A DNA stretch of 49,367 nt from Dyadobacter bucti (GCF_005869225.1 NZ_SWFP01000019.1:1-49367), one strand, 5' to 3'. Counted from the first letter of the stretch, positions 8,199 through 17,177 are shown. Program-made: numbers and translations. The notes: generated by a model from the sequence alone, not told the origin.

Positions 8199-9470
8199 GT
8201 GGATATTTTCGAGAAATTGAGGAACAACTCAGGCCCAATCGGCACACCGGCTAAAATGTTGAATAGCCATCATTATTTTTCATTTCCGATGCTGGAAGGA
8301 GAGTTGGGCCCACGGATGCGGTTTATGGGTCGTGATGTATTGAACTGGAGTCTTAATAATTATTTAGGTTTAGCCAATCATCCGGAAGTGAGAAAAGTGG
8401 ATGCTGAAGCTGCTGCAAAATGGGGACTGGCATATCCGATGGGAGCTCGCATGATGTCCGGAAATTCTACTCAACACGAAGCTTTTGAAAAAGAACTTGC
8501 AGAATTTGTAGGTAAAAGAGATGCTTTTTTGCTGAATTATGGATACCAGGGCGTGATGTCGGCCATTGAATGCCTTTGTGATCACAGGGACGTAATTGTA
8601 TATGACGCGGAATCACATGCTTGTCTGATCGATGGCATACGCTTACATAAAGCAAAGCTTGGGGAATATTACAAGTTTAACCACAATGATATGGTTAGCC
8701 TTGAAAAAAACCTGATCCGTGCTACAAAACTGGCGAACGAAAAAGGAGGAGGTGTACTTGTTATCACCGAAGGGGTTTTCGGAATGTCAGGAAAAGTAGG
8801 CGACCTTAAAGCAATTGTAGAATTAAAGAAAAAATACAGCTTCCGTTTATTGGTTGATGATGCGCATGGTTTCGGAACAATGGGTGATACCGGCGCAGGG
8901 GTAGGCGAACTACTCGGCGTTCAGAAAGAGGTTGATCTTTATTTCTCAACTTTTGCCAAATCCATGGCGGCGATCGGCGCTTTCATTGCTTCCGATGATC
9001 CTGAGATTATCATGTTCCTGAAATATAATATGCGTTCGCAGACGTATGCGAAAGCGCTTCCGATGCCTTATGTCGAAGGTTGCCGCAAGCGTCTTGAAAT
9101 GATCAAGACCATGCCTGAACTTCGCACGAAGCTCTGGGAAAATGTAAAAGCTATGCAGGACGGTTTAAGGAGCCGCGGTTTTAACATAGGCGAAACTGAA
9201 TCCCCGGTTACTCCCGTGTTCCTTCACAGTGAGGGCGGTGTGCCTGAGGTGACACGTATGGTTCGTGACCTTCGCGAGAATATGGGTGTGTTTTGTTCTA
9301 TCGTTGTTTATCCGGTAGTTCCGAAAGGACAGATTATGCTGAGGATTATTCCTACCGCGTCTCATACGCTTGAAGATGTAGAGTATACTTTGAATGCATT
9401 TACAACCCTTGCTGAAAAACTTAAGAACAGAGTTTATCAAAGTGAGGATGTGCAGGAAGTAGTTGAGTAA
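8199..9470 (+). CDS. PLP-dependent alpha-oxoamine synthase (serine palmitoyltransferase/cysteate acyltransferase-like)
   Basis: 423 aa with a GTG start. It belongs to the alpha-oxoamine synthase branch of fold-type I PLP enzymes, which condense an amino acid with an acyl thioester and lose CO2. NYLGL (near residue 55), HNDM (near 163), VDDAHGFG (218-225) and the PLP lysine in STFAKSM (K254) are all present. In Bacteroidota such enzymes include serine palmitoyltransferase (sphingolipids) and cysteate acyltransferase (capnine sulfonolipids). The sequence does not decide between serine, cysteate, glycine or alanine as substrate. It stands alone between its own promoter-like element and a strong terminator. 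An 8-amino-7-oxononanoate synthase is less likely, since no biotin genes are near. Confidence 0.8.
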   Translation: MDIFEKLRNNSGPIGTPAKMLNSHHYFSFPMLEGELGPRMRFMGRDVLNWSLNNYLGLANHPEVRKVDAEAAAKWGLAYPMGARMMSGNSTQHEAFEKELAEFVGKRDAFLLNYGYQGVMSAIECLCDHRDVIVYDAESHACLIDGIRLHKAKLGEYYKFNHNDMVSLEKNLIRATKLANEKGGGVLVITEGVFGMSGKVGDLKAIVELKKKYSFRLLVDDAHGFGTMGDTGAGVGELLGVQKEVDLYFSTFAKSMAAIGAFIASDDPEIIMFLKYNMRSQTYAKALPMPYVEGCRKRLEMIKTMPELRTKLWENVKAMQDGLRSRGFNIGETESPVTPVFLHSEGGVPEVTRMVRDLRENMGVFCSIVVYPVVPKGQIMLRIIPTASHTLEDVEYTLNAFTTLAEKLKNRVYQSEDVQEVVE

Positions 9471-9496
9471 TTACAAAATATGCGTTTTTCGCTTTC

Positions 9497-9532
9497 TGAG
9501 GGCTTTTTTTTTAAAAGCCCTCATTTTTTTTT
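9497..9532 (+). terminator. Intrinsic terminator
   Basis: A perfect 11-bp stem (TGAGGGCTTTT / AAAAGCCCTCA) is followed by nine T. It ends the oxoamine synthase transcript 27 bp after the stop. Confidence 0.9.
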
Positions 9533-9727
9533 GAATTATAGCGCAAAATGTTTTTTCGTTAAATTACTGACAATCAATTAGTTAAATAATTGCAAAGAAT
9601 TAATTGCATTTTAGAGGTGTTTTTTTTTGTTTTTTGGATTGGGAAAATACTTTTAATTGCTAAATTTCGGGCAAAACACGCGTTTTTAGCTTGTTAGAGG
9701 CATTTTTAAACTAAAAAACAAGAAAAC

Positions 9728-9907
9728 ATGGCAAGATTTGATGAAGTTAAAGATTTGATCTTATCACTTGAGGGTGATTTTGATAAATTCTACAACAAAG
9801 GTAACCAGGCAGCAGGTACGCGTGTTCGTAAAGGCATGCAGGATTTGAAAACGCTGGCTCAGGACATTCGTTCAGAAGTTCAGAATAAAAAGAATACCGG
9901 CGAGTAA
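9728..9907 (+). CDS. Small histone H1/Hc1-like DNA-binding protein
   Basis: 59 aa, starting MARFDEVKDLILSLEGDF and ending in a lysine-rich tail. It matches from memory the short Hc1-like histone H1 proteins common in Cytophagales, which are thought to bind and compact DNA. Recognisable parts are the acidic/helical N-terminus and the block GNQAAGTRVRKGMQDLKTL in the middle. The gene is monocistronic: a TAAATTTC promoter-like element lies at 9661-9668 and a strong terminator 24 bp after the stop. It is short enough to be skipped by length cut-offs. Highly expressed nucleoid proteins often have such compact units. Confidence 0.85.
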   Translation: MARFDEVKDLILSLEGDFDKFYNKGNQAAGTRVRKGMQDLKTLAQDIRSEVQNKKNTGE

Positions 9908-9931
9908 TTTTTAAGGCACACGAAGAGTTTA

Positions 9932-9965
9932 GGCCCGGCTTGAAAACAAGCTGGGCCATTTTTTT
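9932..9965. terminator. Intrinsic terminator between convergent genes
   Basis: An 11-bp GC-rich stem (GGCCCGGCTTG / CAAGCTGGGCC, one G-T pair) with an AAAA loop and a T-run ends the histone-like gene. The convergent MaoC gene stops at 9964, so the hairpin is within reach of both transcripts. Confidence 0.88.
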
Positions 9966-10377
9966 AGAATTTCTCCTGATTAATCATCGTTGCAACACCT
10001 CTGGTCACTACCTTTTTGGTTGTAGCGTCAATGATCTCCGTCGAGATTTCAGCAATATGTTTTTCCTTATTGATGGTCTTGATCGTAAAAACTGCTTTAT
10101 ATTCAGTCTCTACAAACATAGGCCGTAAAAATTCCAATGTCTGTTTCAGATAAATGGATCCGAAACCGGGAAACTGGGTGCCCAGCACTTTGGTGAAAAT
10201 GGTTGCGCCGAGCATACCATGAATAATGGGCCGCTTGAATGAGGTAGTGGCTGCGTATTCGGCATCAAGGTGAATTGGATTATTATCACCAGTCAATTCC
10301 GCGAAGCGCACGACTTCATCCTGGGTAAATTTGAATAATTCTTCAAATGTGGCATCAGTTACCGGTTCTATTGTCAT
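9964..10377 (-). CDS. MaoC-like (R)-specific enoyl-CoA hydratase/dehydratase
   Basis: 137 aa with a single hot-dog fold domain. The hydratase-2 motif is clear as FAELTGDNNPIHLD (near residues 26-39), with the catalytic Asp/His pair, followed by IIHGMLG. Related small proteins (PhaJ-type) hydrate trans-2-enoyl-CoA to (R)-3-hydroxyacyl-CoA or act in fatty acid synthesis and breakdown. The substrate is not decidable from sequence. The gene is not obviously in an operon: hpf lies about 150 bp upstream with its own terminator between. Confidence 0.87.
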   Translation of the reverse strand: MTIEPVTDATFEELFKFTQDEVVRFAELTGDNNPIHLDAEYAATTSFKRPIIHGMLGATIFTKVLGTQFPGFGSIYLKQTLEFLRPMFVETEYKAVFTIKTINKEKHIAEISTEIIDATTKKVVTRGVATMINQEKF

Positions 10378-10471
10378 GTTATTATTTAGTTTCTGGAATA
10401 AAATTTTTCAAAATAAGAGCAATTTCATCAGTCTGGCAAGGCGTTCACTGAATGGTTTTCAGGTATGTCAT

Positions 10472-10508
10472 AAAACAAAAGAAGCCGCCCGTGGTGGACG
10501 ACTTCTTT
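10472..10508 (-). terminator. Intrinsic terminator of hpf
   Basis: A 13-bp stem (AAAGAAGCCGCCC with GGACGACTTCTTT, two G-T pairs) with loop GTGGT lies 20 bp after the hpf stop. The minus-strand tail GTTTTA is moderately T-rich. Confidence 0.75.
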
Positions 10509-10527
10509 CGTTTTACGATATATGACT

Positions 10528-10905
10528 CTATTCTTCGGTTTCTTCTGCCAGGACGGTAACTGCATCCGTGTCAACCGCGCCTTCAATCAATTTCGGTGCA
10601 CGTGCATTGTTACGCTTATTTTTGAATTTTTTTACTTGCATTTTTAAAGTATCCACCGCTAAATCCGTCGCTTCCTCAAATGTCGTACCCTGCTCCTTCA
10701 CGAACATTGTCCCACCGGGCACATATAATTTAACTTCCAGAAGTTTTGTATGTAGTTTGGCATTTTCACTTTTATCGAGCTTAAGGAACACCTCCCCGCT
10801 TGTAATCCGGTCATAAAATGTATCCAGTTTATCTAGCTTTTGTTGGATGAAAACCAACAATTTGGGATCGGCGTCGAAATGAATTGCTTGCATCTTCAGT
10901 CTCAT
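10528..10905 (-). CDS. hpf: Ribosome hibernation-promoting factor, HPF/RaiA family
   Basis: About 125 aa. It fits the short HPF/YfiA family, which binds the decoding centre of the 30S subunit in stationary phase and shuts down translation. Recognisable blocks are MQAIHFDADPKLLVFIQQKL at the N-terminus and a basic C-terminal helix (KMQVKKFKNKRN). The C-terminal acidic tail (TVLAEETEE) is variable in the family. An ATG two codons further upstream (10911) is possible; the one used gives the usual MRLKMQ-type start. There is no long C-terminal dimerisation domain, so this is the short form. Confidence 0.9.
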   Translation of the reverse strand: MRLKMQAIHFDADPKLLVFIQQKLDKLDTFYDRITSGEVFLKLDKSENAKLHTKLLEVKLYVPGGTMFVKEQGTTFEEATDLAVDTLKMQVKKFKNKRNNARAPKLIEGAVDTDAVTVLAEETEE

Positions 10906-11135
10906 AAGCACTTTGTTTTAAGGTAAAACTTAATTTTTAACCATTCTCCGCAGTCCATAATGCCGGGCGGGAGCGGCACTTTTCCTCATTGTAAAAGTTG
11001 TGCCAAAATATTGGTCAACCCGACATATATTAGCGTCAAACGTTATTTAAATAAAGTCAAATATTACCTTAATGTCAAGTTAATTTGAAGGTTTTGTGAC
11101 AATTCTTTCGTTGGCATAATACGCTGGCAAAATAG

Positions 11136-11438
11136 CTATGCTTCTTCCAAAAGTGTCCTGAAGGAAACATATTGACCGTTGAACAATTCATGATGCTGCT
11201 CCTGAAACCGCGATTGATGATGGGTCTGATAAGCCAGGAAATCCTCCATTGTCCTGAACGTAAACTGGTTTGTATAAGTCGATCCTTCGTTTTCAATTTC
11301 CGTAAGCAATCTTAATAGTTTGCATTCCAAAGGCACGCCGGTTGCCTGTATTTGAGGTATATGAATGGTTTTCATGTAATGCAGCCAGTCCTTTTCAGCG
11401 TCATAGCTGATATTGACAGTGATATTGTAAATGATCAT
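11136..11438 (-). CDS. DUF4286 family protein
   Basis: 100 aa, matching the Bacteroidota family DUF4286. It begins MIIYNITVNI and has the family's HYMKTIHIPQI and TYTNQFTF blocks. The fold resembles small alpha-beta dimeric ferredoxin-like proteins; no function is established. It is a stand-alone leftward gene between hpf and a divergent membrane-protein gene. There is no signal peptide, so it is probably cytoplasmic. Confidence 0.85.
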   Translation of the reverse strand: MIIYNITVNISYDAEKDWLHYMKTIHIPQIQATGVPLECKLLRLLTEIENEGSTYTNQFTFRTMEDFLAYQTHHQSRFQEQHHELFNGQYVSFRTLLEEA

Positions 11439-11531
11439 AATGCTTAATTTTTCTGTTTAAGATAACGTACAAAGATGATGGTTAAAATTCAAAATTGTTT
11501 GCAGATGCAGGAAAGTCAGGATCTGTAAAAG

Positions 11532-11562
11532 TTGTGGGATGCTCGGTTGAGCGTTACATTTG
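11532..11562 (+). promoter_or_regulatory. Bacteroidota-type promoter of the small membrane protein gene
   Basis: TTG at 11532-11534, a 20-bp spacer and TACATTTG at 11555-11562 match the -33/-7 consensus. Transcription should start near 11570, which rules out the ATG at 11560 and supports the one at 11599. Confidence 0.6.
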
Positions 11563-11598
11563 TATACTTATACAAGATTCACCATAACCTGTTTTCAC

Positions 11599-12018
11599 AT
11601 GAATATTCTTATACGCGCCCACTCGGGCCTCCGTTATGTAGTGTTAGGACTTTTAATCGCAGCGATTTTTATTGCTTATTCCAACTGGCAGAAATCCAAA
11701 GATGGCGACAGCAAGGTTTATCTGTTTGCCCTTATAGCCACACATACCCAGCTTCTGATCGGACTAATCCTATATACGATGAGCCCGAAAGTTGATTTTA
11801 GCCTGATATCGGAGAAGGTTTTTCGATTTTATTCGATCGAACACGTGTTTATGATGGTAATAGCCATCGTCCTGATTACAATAGGAAGGGTACGGTCCAA
11901 AAAGCTCGCCGGCGCAGACAAGCACAGGACGATTTTATATTTCTATGCCATGGCGCTTATTATTATTCTGGTCGCTATTCCCTGGCCATTCAGAAACCTG
12001 GGTTCTGCCTGGTTCTGA
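11599..12018 (+). CDS. Small four-helix membrane protein, cytochrome b-like
   Basis: 139 aa from the ATG chosen here; an in-frame ATG at 11560 lies inside the promoter and is rejected. It begins MNILIRAHSGLRY and has about four membrane segments (near residues 10-27, 45-65, 78-97 and 114-132). Histidines occur in or near helices (H8, H48 in IATHTQ and H79 in SIEHVF), which is why such Bacteroidota proteins are often labelled cytochrome B-like. Heme binding is not shown by the sequence alone. The gene is flanked by its own promoter and terminator. Confidence 0.7.
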   Translation: MNILIRAHSGLRYVVLGLLIAAIFIAYSNWQKSKDGDSKVYLFALIATHTQLLIGLILYTMSPKVDFSLISEKVFRFYSIEHVFMMVIAIVLITIGRVRSKKLAGADKHRTILYFYAMALIIILVAIPWPFRNLGSAWF

Positions 12019-12036
12019 CAATCATGAGGCCACATA

Positions 12037-12079
12037 ACATCCGACTTGAGTTACTATTCAGGTCGGATGTCGGTTTTTT
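12037..12079 (+). terminator. Intrinsic terminator
   Basis: A 13-bp stem (ACATCCGACTTGA / TCAGGTCGGATGT, one G-T pair) with an 8-base loop is followed by six T. The T-run overlaps the stop codon of convergent cysM. Confidence 0.9.
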
Positions 12080-12950
12080 AGCCAAACAAATCACTCGAAA
12101 GATAGCGGTCTCCCCGGTCGCAAATAATGCAGACAATCACACCTTCATTTATTTCCTTCGCCAGCTCAACAGCTGCCCAGGTCGCTCCGCCGCTGCTCAT
12201 ACCTGCAAAAACAGCTTCTTCCTTTGCCAATTTACGGGTCATTTTTACTGCATCATCCTGAGTTACCTCTATAATCTTATCTACGCGGCTGCGATCGAAA
12301 ATTTTTGGTAAATATTCTACCGGCCACTTGCGGATTCCCGGTATACTTGACCCGTCGGTGGGCTGGCATCCTACGATCTGTATGTTATCATTCTGCTCTT
12401 TGAGGAATCTCGACACACCCATAATGGTGCCGGTCGTTCCCATCGAAGACACGAAATGGGTTATGCTCTGTTCAGTGTCTTTGTATATTTCCGGCCCCGT
12501 GCTGTTGTAATGTGCTTTCCAGTTGTCCGGGTTTGCAAACTGGTTCAGCATGAAATATTCGTCGCTTGCGGCCTTCTCATCTGCAAAATCCCGCGCACTT
12601 TCCATGGTTTCGGTCAGCACTACCTTTGCACCGAAAGCTTCCATTGTGAGGACCCGCTCCCGCGTAGAACTCTGCGGCATGATCAGCTCAATTTCCAGAT
12701 CAAACAGCCTGGCAATCATGGCAAGGGCTATTCCTGTATTTCCGCTGGTCGCTTCTATAAGTTTCACTCCGGGCCTGATTTCACCACGGCTCAGGGCTCC
12801 TTTTATCATGCTGAACGCTGCACGGTCCTTCACGCTGCCACCTGGGTTATTGCCTTCCAGCTTTCCGTAAATTTTTACTTTCGGGTTGGGGTTTATTTTT
12901 TTTAGCTCGACAAGAGGGGTATTTCCGACGAGATCAAGAAGTGAGGACAT
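12078..12950 (-). CDS. cysM: Cysteine synthase B (CysM-type)
   Basis: 290 aa. This PLP enzyme makes cysteine from O-acetylserine (or O-phosphoserine) and sulfide or thiosulfate. The PLP lysine is in GGSVKDRAA (K42), the substrate loop EATSGNTG is near residue 66, and the phosphate-binding loop SSMGTTGT near 168. The block GSSIPGIRKWP is typical of the CysM rather than the CysK branch. Length matches the family. A TATATTTG element on the minus strand at 13149-13142 could be its promoter, though its spacing to a TTTG is wide (23 bp). It stands alone, convergent with the small membrane protein gene. Confidence 0.93.
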   Translation of the reverse strand: MSSLLDLVGNTPLVELKKINPNPKVKIYGKLEGNNPGGSVKDRAAFSMIKGALSRGEIRPGVKLIEATSGNTGIALAMIARLFDLEIELIMPQSSTRERVLTMEAFGAKVVLTETMESARDFADEKAASDEYFMLNQFANPDNWKAHYNSTGPEIYKDTEQSITHFVSSMGTTGTIMGVSRFLKEQNDNIQIVGCQPTDGSSIPGIRKWPVEYLPKIFDRSRVDKIIEVTQDDAVKMTRKLAKEEAVFAGMSSGGATWAAVELAKEINEGVIVCIICDRGDRYLSSDLFG

Positions 12951-13158
12951 TAGAGTGATTAAATTCGTGATGTATGCAGAACAATTTTATAATGCTGATA
13001 GTGCCAGCGTTTTTCAGCTGATAACAGCTGTTTGTTTACAACATCGTAATCGTACTGGGGTTGCCATGTCCGGGCAAATTGTAGGGTAAAAAATCGAAGT
13101 TTTACGCAAAAGCATATTTGCTCTATTAATATGATAGATTGCAAATATACTTTAAAAT

Positions 13159-14364
13159 TCATTTCGTCTCTTCAAAAAAGCCTTTGGTGCCAGCTAAATA
13201 CCACACAATTGACGAAGCATGATCACCGTTCGTAATTGGAACAAGTTGAACGTCGGTAGCTCCCGCCGCTTTCATAGCGTTGTAGGCATTTTCGGAATTG
13301 AAATAAAAGACAAGCTTGTCTTCATTGCCATGGAACAGCCTCGTCGGTGTTTTTGGCTTCCAGTTGTACACATCATTGTCACCTATTGCGTCAATAAACC
13401 CTTTGTCCGTTCCGTCGTTCAGATTTTTTTTGAAAGAGTCGTTCAGGATTGTATTGAAACTCGTGTTTATAGCCGTAGCAGCCCCTGATTGTGAAATTTG
13501 TGAGGCATATGGCTCTTTGAAGTAATAAGATGCAGGTTTGTTCAGTTTGTAAATCCGGTCGTAAGTCAGCAATACCCAGAGATAAAGCTGATTGTAAGAT
13601 GAAATTCCATGCGTATTGCTGTTGATGACATATTTCATGAAGGCGGTTTTGTCATACGCGCCGGCCCCGCAGCTGGAAGCTCTCAAATCGAATTCCGACG
13701 AAGCCTGCTCTTCGATCATTTTTTGCAGAGACATTGTGGCATAGCCTCCCTCCGAATAACCCGCCAGATATAGTTTTTCATCCCATTTTACATCACTCTG
13801 GCTTTTTAAGAACTCTTTTGAGGCCCGCAACATATCCAGAGAAGCCGAAGCAAGGCTGGCTCTGTGTTCATAAGGATGCGGAAGATTTTTTGATGCACCA
13901 TATCCAATGTAGTCAGGATAAGCAATGATGTAGCCCATCGAGCCAAATAATGCGCCAAAAGTGGCTGCTTCGGAACCTTCACCGAAGTTGGACGGTGCAG
14001 ACGCATCTTCCCGTATGGTGCCATGTTGAACACTGATCAGCGACGCCGGCTGGTCTGTAACCGGAACGATCAAAGCACCTGAGGCAGTAATTTCTGCACC
14101 GTCGGTATTCTTGGTTTTATAAGTGATCTTATAAACTTTTATTCCCGTTTTTACATAACCTACCAATAATGGGCTGATTTCAGAGGCCTCTTGTGCGACC
14201 TGTTCTTTTGTTAAATTGGTCAGTGCCGCGGTTTCCTGAAGATACTGGTTCTCCTCAACATCGGGATTTACCGGAGAATCATTATTACAGGCATTGAGCA
14301 AAAGCAACACCCAGAACAGGAGGGCATACTTGGAAAAATGAAGAGCAGGGATAATTTTTTTCAT
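13159..14364 (-). CDS. Lipoprotein alpha/beta hydrolase, secretory-lipase type
   Basis: 401 aa. An N-terminal hydrophobic segment ends in a lipobox (LLNAC, Cys near residue 26), so it is a lipid-anchored envelope protein. The hydrolase part has an oxyanion-type HG in VQHGTI, the block YIIAYPDYIGYG, a nucleophile elbow AGYSEGGYA (Ser near residue 204), an Asp in GNEDKLV and a C-terminal His in NGDHASS. This layout resembles the secretory lipase family (PF03583). Substrate unknown; a lipid or ester in the envelope or environment is plausible. It lies 85 bp after another hydrolase gene, but a terminator separates them. Confidence 0.83.
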   Translation of the reverse strand: MKKIIPALHFSKYALLFWVLLLLNACNNDSPVNPDVEENQYLQETAALTNLTKEQVAQEASEISPLLVGYVKTGIKVYKITYKTKNTDGAEITASGALIVPVTDQPASLISVQHGTIREDASAPSNFGEGSEAATFGALFGSMGYIIAYPDYIGYGASKNLPHPYEHRASLASASLDMLRASKEFLKSQSDVKWDEKLYLAGYSEGGYATMSLQKMIEEQASSEFDLRASSCGAGAYDKTAFMKYVINSNTHGISSYNQLYLWVLLTYDRIYKLNKPASYYFKEPYASQISQSGAATAINTSFNTILNDSFKKNLNDGTDKGFIDAIGDNDVYNWKPKTPTRLFHGNEDKLVFYFNSENAYNAMKAAGATDVQLVPITNGDHASSIVWYLAGTKGFFEETK

Positions 14365-14370
14365 AGCTTA

Positions 14371-14417
14371 AAAGAAACAGGTCGGTGTTCACTTTACAAG
14401 TAACGAACACCGGCCTG
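14371..14417 (-). terminator. Intrinsic terminator
   Basis: A 13-bp stem (CAGGTCGGTGTTC / GAACACCGGCCTG, one G-T pair) lies 32 bp after the stop of the 14450 hydrolase gene; the minus-strand tail is T-rich (TTTCTTT). Confidence 0.8.
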
Positions 14418-14449
14418 ATTTTGGTCAATAATATATTGGTTTGGTAAAC

Positions 14450-15181
14450 TTAAATTCTACCCATATACCAGTTGATCATCCGGGCAGTAGCATCCGGACG
14501 TTCGACCATTCCCAGATGCCCCGCCTCAGCGAGAATAAACGGGTAACTTTGTTTCGGATATTCAGACAAACTGATACAACTTTCAAAAGGAATAAGCTTG
14601 TCCTGCATACCTATGATGAACAAAACAGGAAATGGCATCGCAGCCAGAACGGCTGTTCTGTCCGGACGGTTGCGCATGGCTACAATACCCGCGATCAGCG
14701 CGTCTGCCGGAAGTTTTCCAAAATATTCGATATGGGCTTTGATTCTGTCAGGATACAGCTCCTTATAGCGGTCGCCGAATAAATTTCCGGCTGTGTTTTT
14801 TATAAATGTTTCAGTACCATGGTTGCGGAGGAGCTCGATAGTCTGATTGCGCTGGTGTTTTTTGGCTTCATCGTCTGCATACGCGGTCGAATTAAATAAG
14901 CCAAAGCCTTCGAGCAGTTCAGGATATTTTTCGGCAAATGCCAAAGCGATATACCCACCCATGGAATGCCCGATCAGCGTAAACTTTGTAATGGTAGCAG
15001 TCGTAAGAAAACGGTACAGTTCATCTGCATAATCTTCAACGGACTGGCAAAAGGTAAACAGCGATATGTTGGGCCTGACTATCGTATAATACTCGTTGAG
15101 TGCGGCATCAAGACTGTCCCAGATCGTATCGTCTATCCCATGTCCGTGTAGTAATACCAATGTTTTCCGGTGTAGATTCAT
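14450..15181 (-). CDS. Cytoplasmic alpha/beta hydrolase
   Basis: 243 aa. It has a classic fold with LLHGHG near the N-terminus (oxyanion region), a nucleophile elbow GHSMGGY (Ser near residue 78), an Asp in GMQDKLIP and a His in AGHLGMVE, so the triad is complete. There is no signal peptide. An in-frame ATG five codons earlier (15196) is possible. This broad family includes esterases, lactonases and MenH-like enzymes; the substrate cannot be read. Its neighbours are a lipase-type lipoprotein and fadD, so a lipid-related role is reasonable but unproven. Confidence 0.83.
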   Translation of the reverse strand: MNLHRKTLVLLHGHGIDDTIWDSLDAALNEYYTIVRPNISLFTFCQSVEDYADELYRFLTTATITKFTLIGHSMGGYIALAFAEKYPELLEGFGLFNSTAYADDEAKKHQRNQTIELLRNHGTETFIKNTAGNLFGDRYKELYPDRIKAHIEYFGKLPADALIAGIVAMRNRPDRTAVLAAMPFPVLFIIGMQDKLIPFESCISLSEYPKQSYPFILAEAGHLGMVERPDATARMINWYMGRI

Positions 15182-15318
15182 AAAGAAAAGCTTCAAGGTT
15201 GAGAACTTGTTTGGTTAAATATACATAAACCTAGCTCTATTTTCGCCTTTTGGCCTCATTTGATTTCTAAAAAACCAAACGTTTATAACCGGAGGTTACC
15301 ATTCGGATACACTGTTTT

Positions 15319-17037
15319 TTATTTTGCTGACTTTGCCGTTTCTTCCTCGCGCAGTGCTCTCCGGAGGATTTTTCCAACATTCGTTTTTGGCAACTCGGTT
15401 CTGAATTCTACTTGTTTCGGGCACTTATAGTTGGTGAGGTTCTCCTTGCAATATGCCTTTACTTTTTCCTCGGTGAGTCCGGGGTCTTTTTTTACCACGA
15501 AGATTTTCACCAGTTCTCCCGATCGTTCATCGGGAATGCCAACACATGCTACTTCAAGCACTCCTGGGCATTGGGATACTACTTCCTCGACTTCATTGGG
15601 GTATACGTTGAAACCCGAAACCAGTATCATATCCTTTTTCCGGTCGACGATCTTGAAGAACCCATCTGCATCCTCATACCCGATATCGCCCGTCCTGAAC
15701 CATTTTCCATGACTGTCTTCAAACATAACTTTGGCAGTTTCATCGGTGCGGTTGTAATAGCCAAGCATAATCTGCGGGCCCTTTGCACATATCTCGCCTT
15801 TTTCATTCAAATCCGCCCAGGTATCATCATCTTTGAGGATCCGCATTTCGGTACTGGGGAAAGGAAGTCCGATTGTCCCTGCTTTATGTTTGCCGTCCAA
15901 AGGGTTCACTGAAAGTACAGGTGAAGTTTCGGACAGGCCGTAACCTTCCACCAATGGGCAACCGGTCGCTTTTTCCCAACGGTCTGCTACGATTTTCTGT
16001 AATGCCATACCGCCTGCAATGGTTATTTTTAAATCGCTGAAATCAATACTGCCGAAATCAGGATTATTGAGTAACCCGTTGAAAAGTGTGTTCAGGCCGG
16101 GGAAAATGTTAAAACGGAAGTTTTTGAGTTCCTTTACAAATGCCGGTATGTCCTTGGGATTAGTGATCAATACATTCAAAGCGCCCCATTTGATGCCGCA
16201 GAGGCCGTTGATCGTGAGTGCAAAAACGTGGTAAAGCGGAAGCGCGCCAACCAGTGTTAGCTGGCCCCGCGTTTCTGATTTTCTCATTTTGGACATAAGC
16301 CATTCATTGATCCCTTCTACATTGGCGATCAGGTTGCGATGGGTGAGCATGGCACCTTTCGAAACACCCGTCGTGCCGCCTGTATATTGTATAAAGGCAA
16401 GGTCGAGGCCAGTGAGATATGGGCGCTTGTACGTTGCTTCGGAGCCTGTGGCCAGGGCGTCTGCGAAAGTAACCGCTTTGGGCAGATGGTAAGCCGGCAC
16501 CATTTTCTTGATGTATTTTACCACTGCATTGACAATCAGCTTTTTGGGGAATCCAAGCAGATCGCCGATCTCGGTAACAATCACATGTTCTATATCCGTG
16601 TGGGCAATTATTTTTTCCAGATTTGCGGCAAAATTTGCAAGTATTACGATCGCTTTCGCACCCGAATCTTTAAACTGATGCTGCATTTCACGGGGTGTAT
16701 ACAATGGATTTGTATTCACGATCACCAGGCCGGCGCGTAGCGCACCCATCATCGCGATAGGATATTGCAGCAAATTCGGCATTTGAATAGCAATGCGGTC
16801 ACCCTGGTGCAATCCAAGACTTTGCAGGTAAGCTGCAAAGTTTCTCGATAATTCGTCCAGTTTCGCAAACGTGAGCGCCTTGTTCATGTTATTATAGGCT
16901 GGCTTATCCGCGTTTTCCCGGAAGCTGATTTCCATCATTTCCACAAGAGACGAATAGGCGTCAGGATTTATCTCGTAGGGAATTCCTTCGGGATAGTTTT
17001 TAAGCCATGGATAGCTGTCCTTTGATATCGCGATCAT
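15319..17037 (-). CDS. fadD: Long-chain fatty acid-CoA ligase
   Basis: 572 aa, typical for FadD-type acyl-CoA synthetases (ANL superfamily). It activates fatty acids to acyl-AMP and then acyl-CoA. The P-loop YTGGTTGVSKGAM is near residue 220, the adenylate motif VEGYGLSETSP near 365, the FFKIVDRKKD hinge near 455, and the C-terminal lysine motif PKTNVGKILRR near 550. The start gives the usual short N-terminal extension. It is a single leftward gene, with a GNAT gene upstream after a ~140-bp gap that shows only a weak hairpin. Confidence 0.95.
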   Translation of the reverse strand: MIAISKDSYPWLKNYPEGIPYEINPDAYSSLVEMMEISFRENADKPAYNNMNKALTFAKLDELSRNFAAYLQSLGLHQGDRIAIQMPNLLQYPIAMMGALRAGLVIVNTNPLYTPREMQHQFKDSGAKAIVILANFAANLEKIIAHTDIEHVIVTEIGDLLGFPKKLIVNAVVKYIKKMVPAYHLPKAVTFADALATGSEATYKRPYLTGLDLAFIQYTGGTTGVSKGAMLTHRNLIANVEGINEWLMSKMRKSETRGQLTLVGALPLYHVFALTINGLCGIKWGALNVLITNPKDIPAFVKELKNFRFNIFPGLNTLFNGLLNNPDFGSIDFSDLKITIAGGMALQKIVADRWEKATGCPLVEGYGLSETSPVLSVNPLDGKHKAGTIGLPFPSTEMRILKDDDTWADLNEKGEICAKGPQIMLGYYNRTDETAKVMFEDSHGKWFRTGDIGYEDADGFFKIVDRKKDMILVSGFNVYPNEVEEVVSQCPGVLEVACVGIPDERSGELVKIFVVKKDPGLTEEKVKAYCKENLTNYKCPKQVEFRTELPKTNVGKILRRALREEETAKSAK

Positions 17038-17177
17038 GAGTTTGAGAGCTTAGGTACGAAAAACTAATATCTGAAAAATTTAAGATAATCAATTAAGACA
17101 AAATTTTATCAAGCAGGTGCAATTTTTTTTGTAAAATACTGCACCAGTTGTATGTTGTCACCCAAGAAAATTCAGAA

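Noticed and set aside
12456..12905. 149-codon rightward ORF
   Set aside because: Antisense of cysM.
17114..17145. Weak hairpin (GGTGCA/TGCACC) after the GNAT gene
   Set aside because: 6-bp stem with an 18-base loop; not enough for a terminator call.
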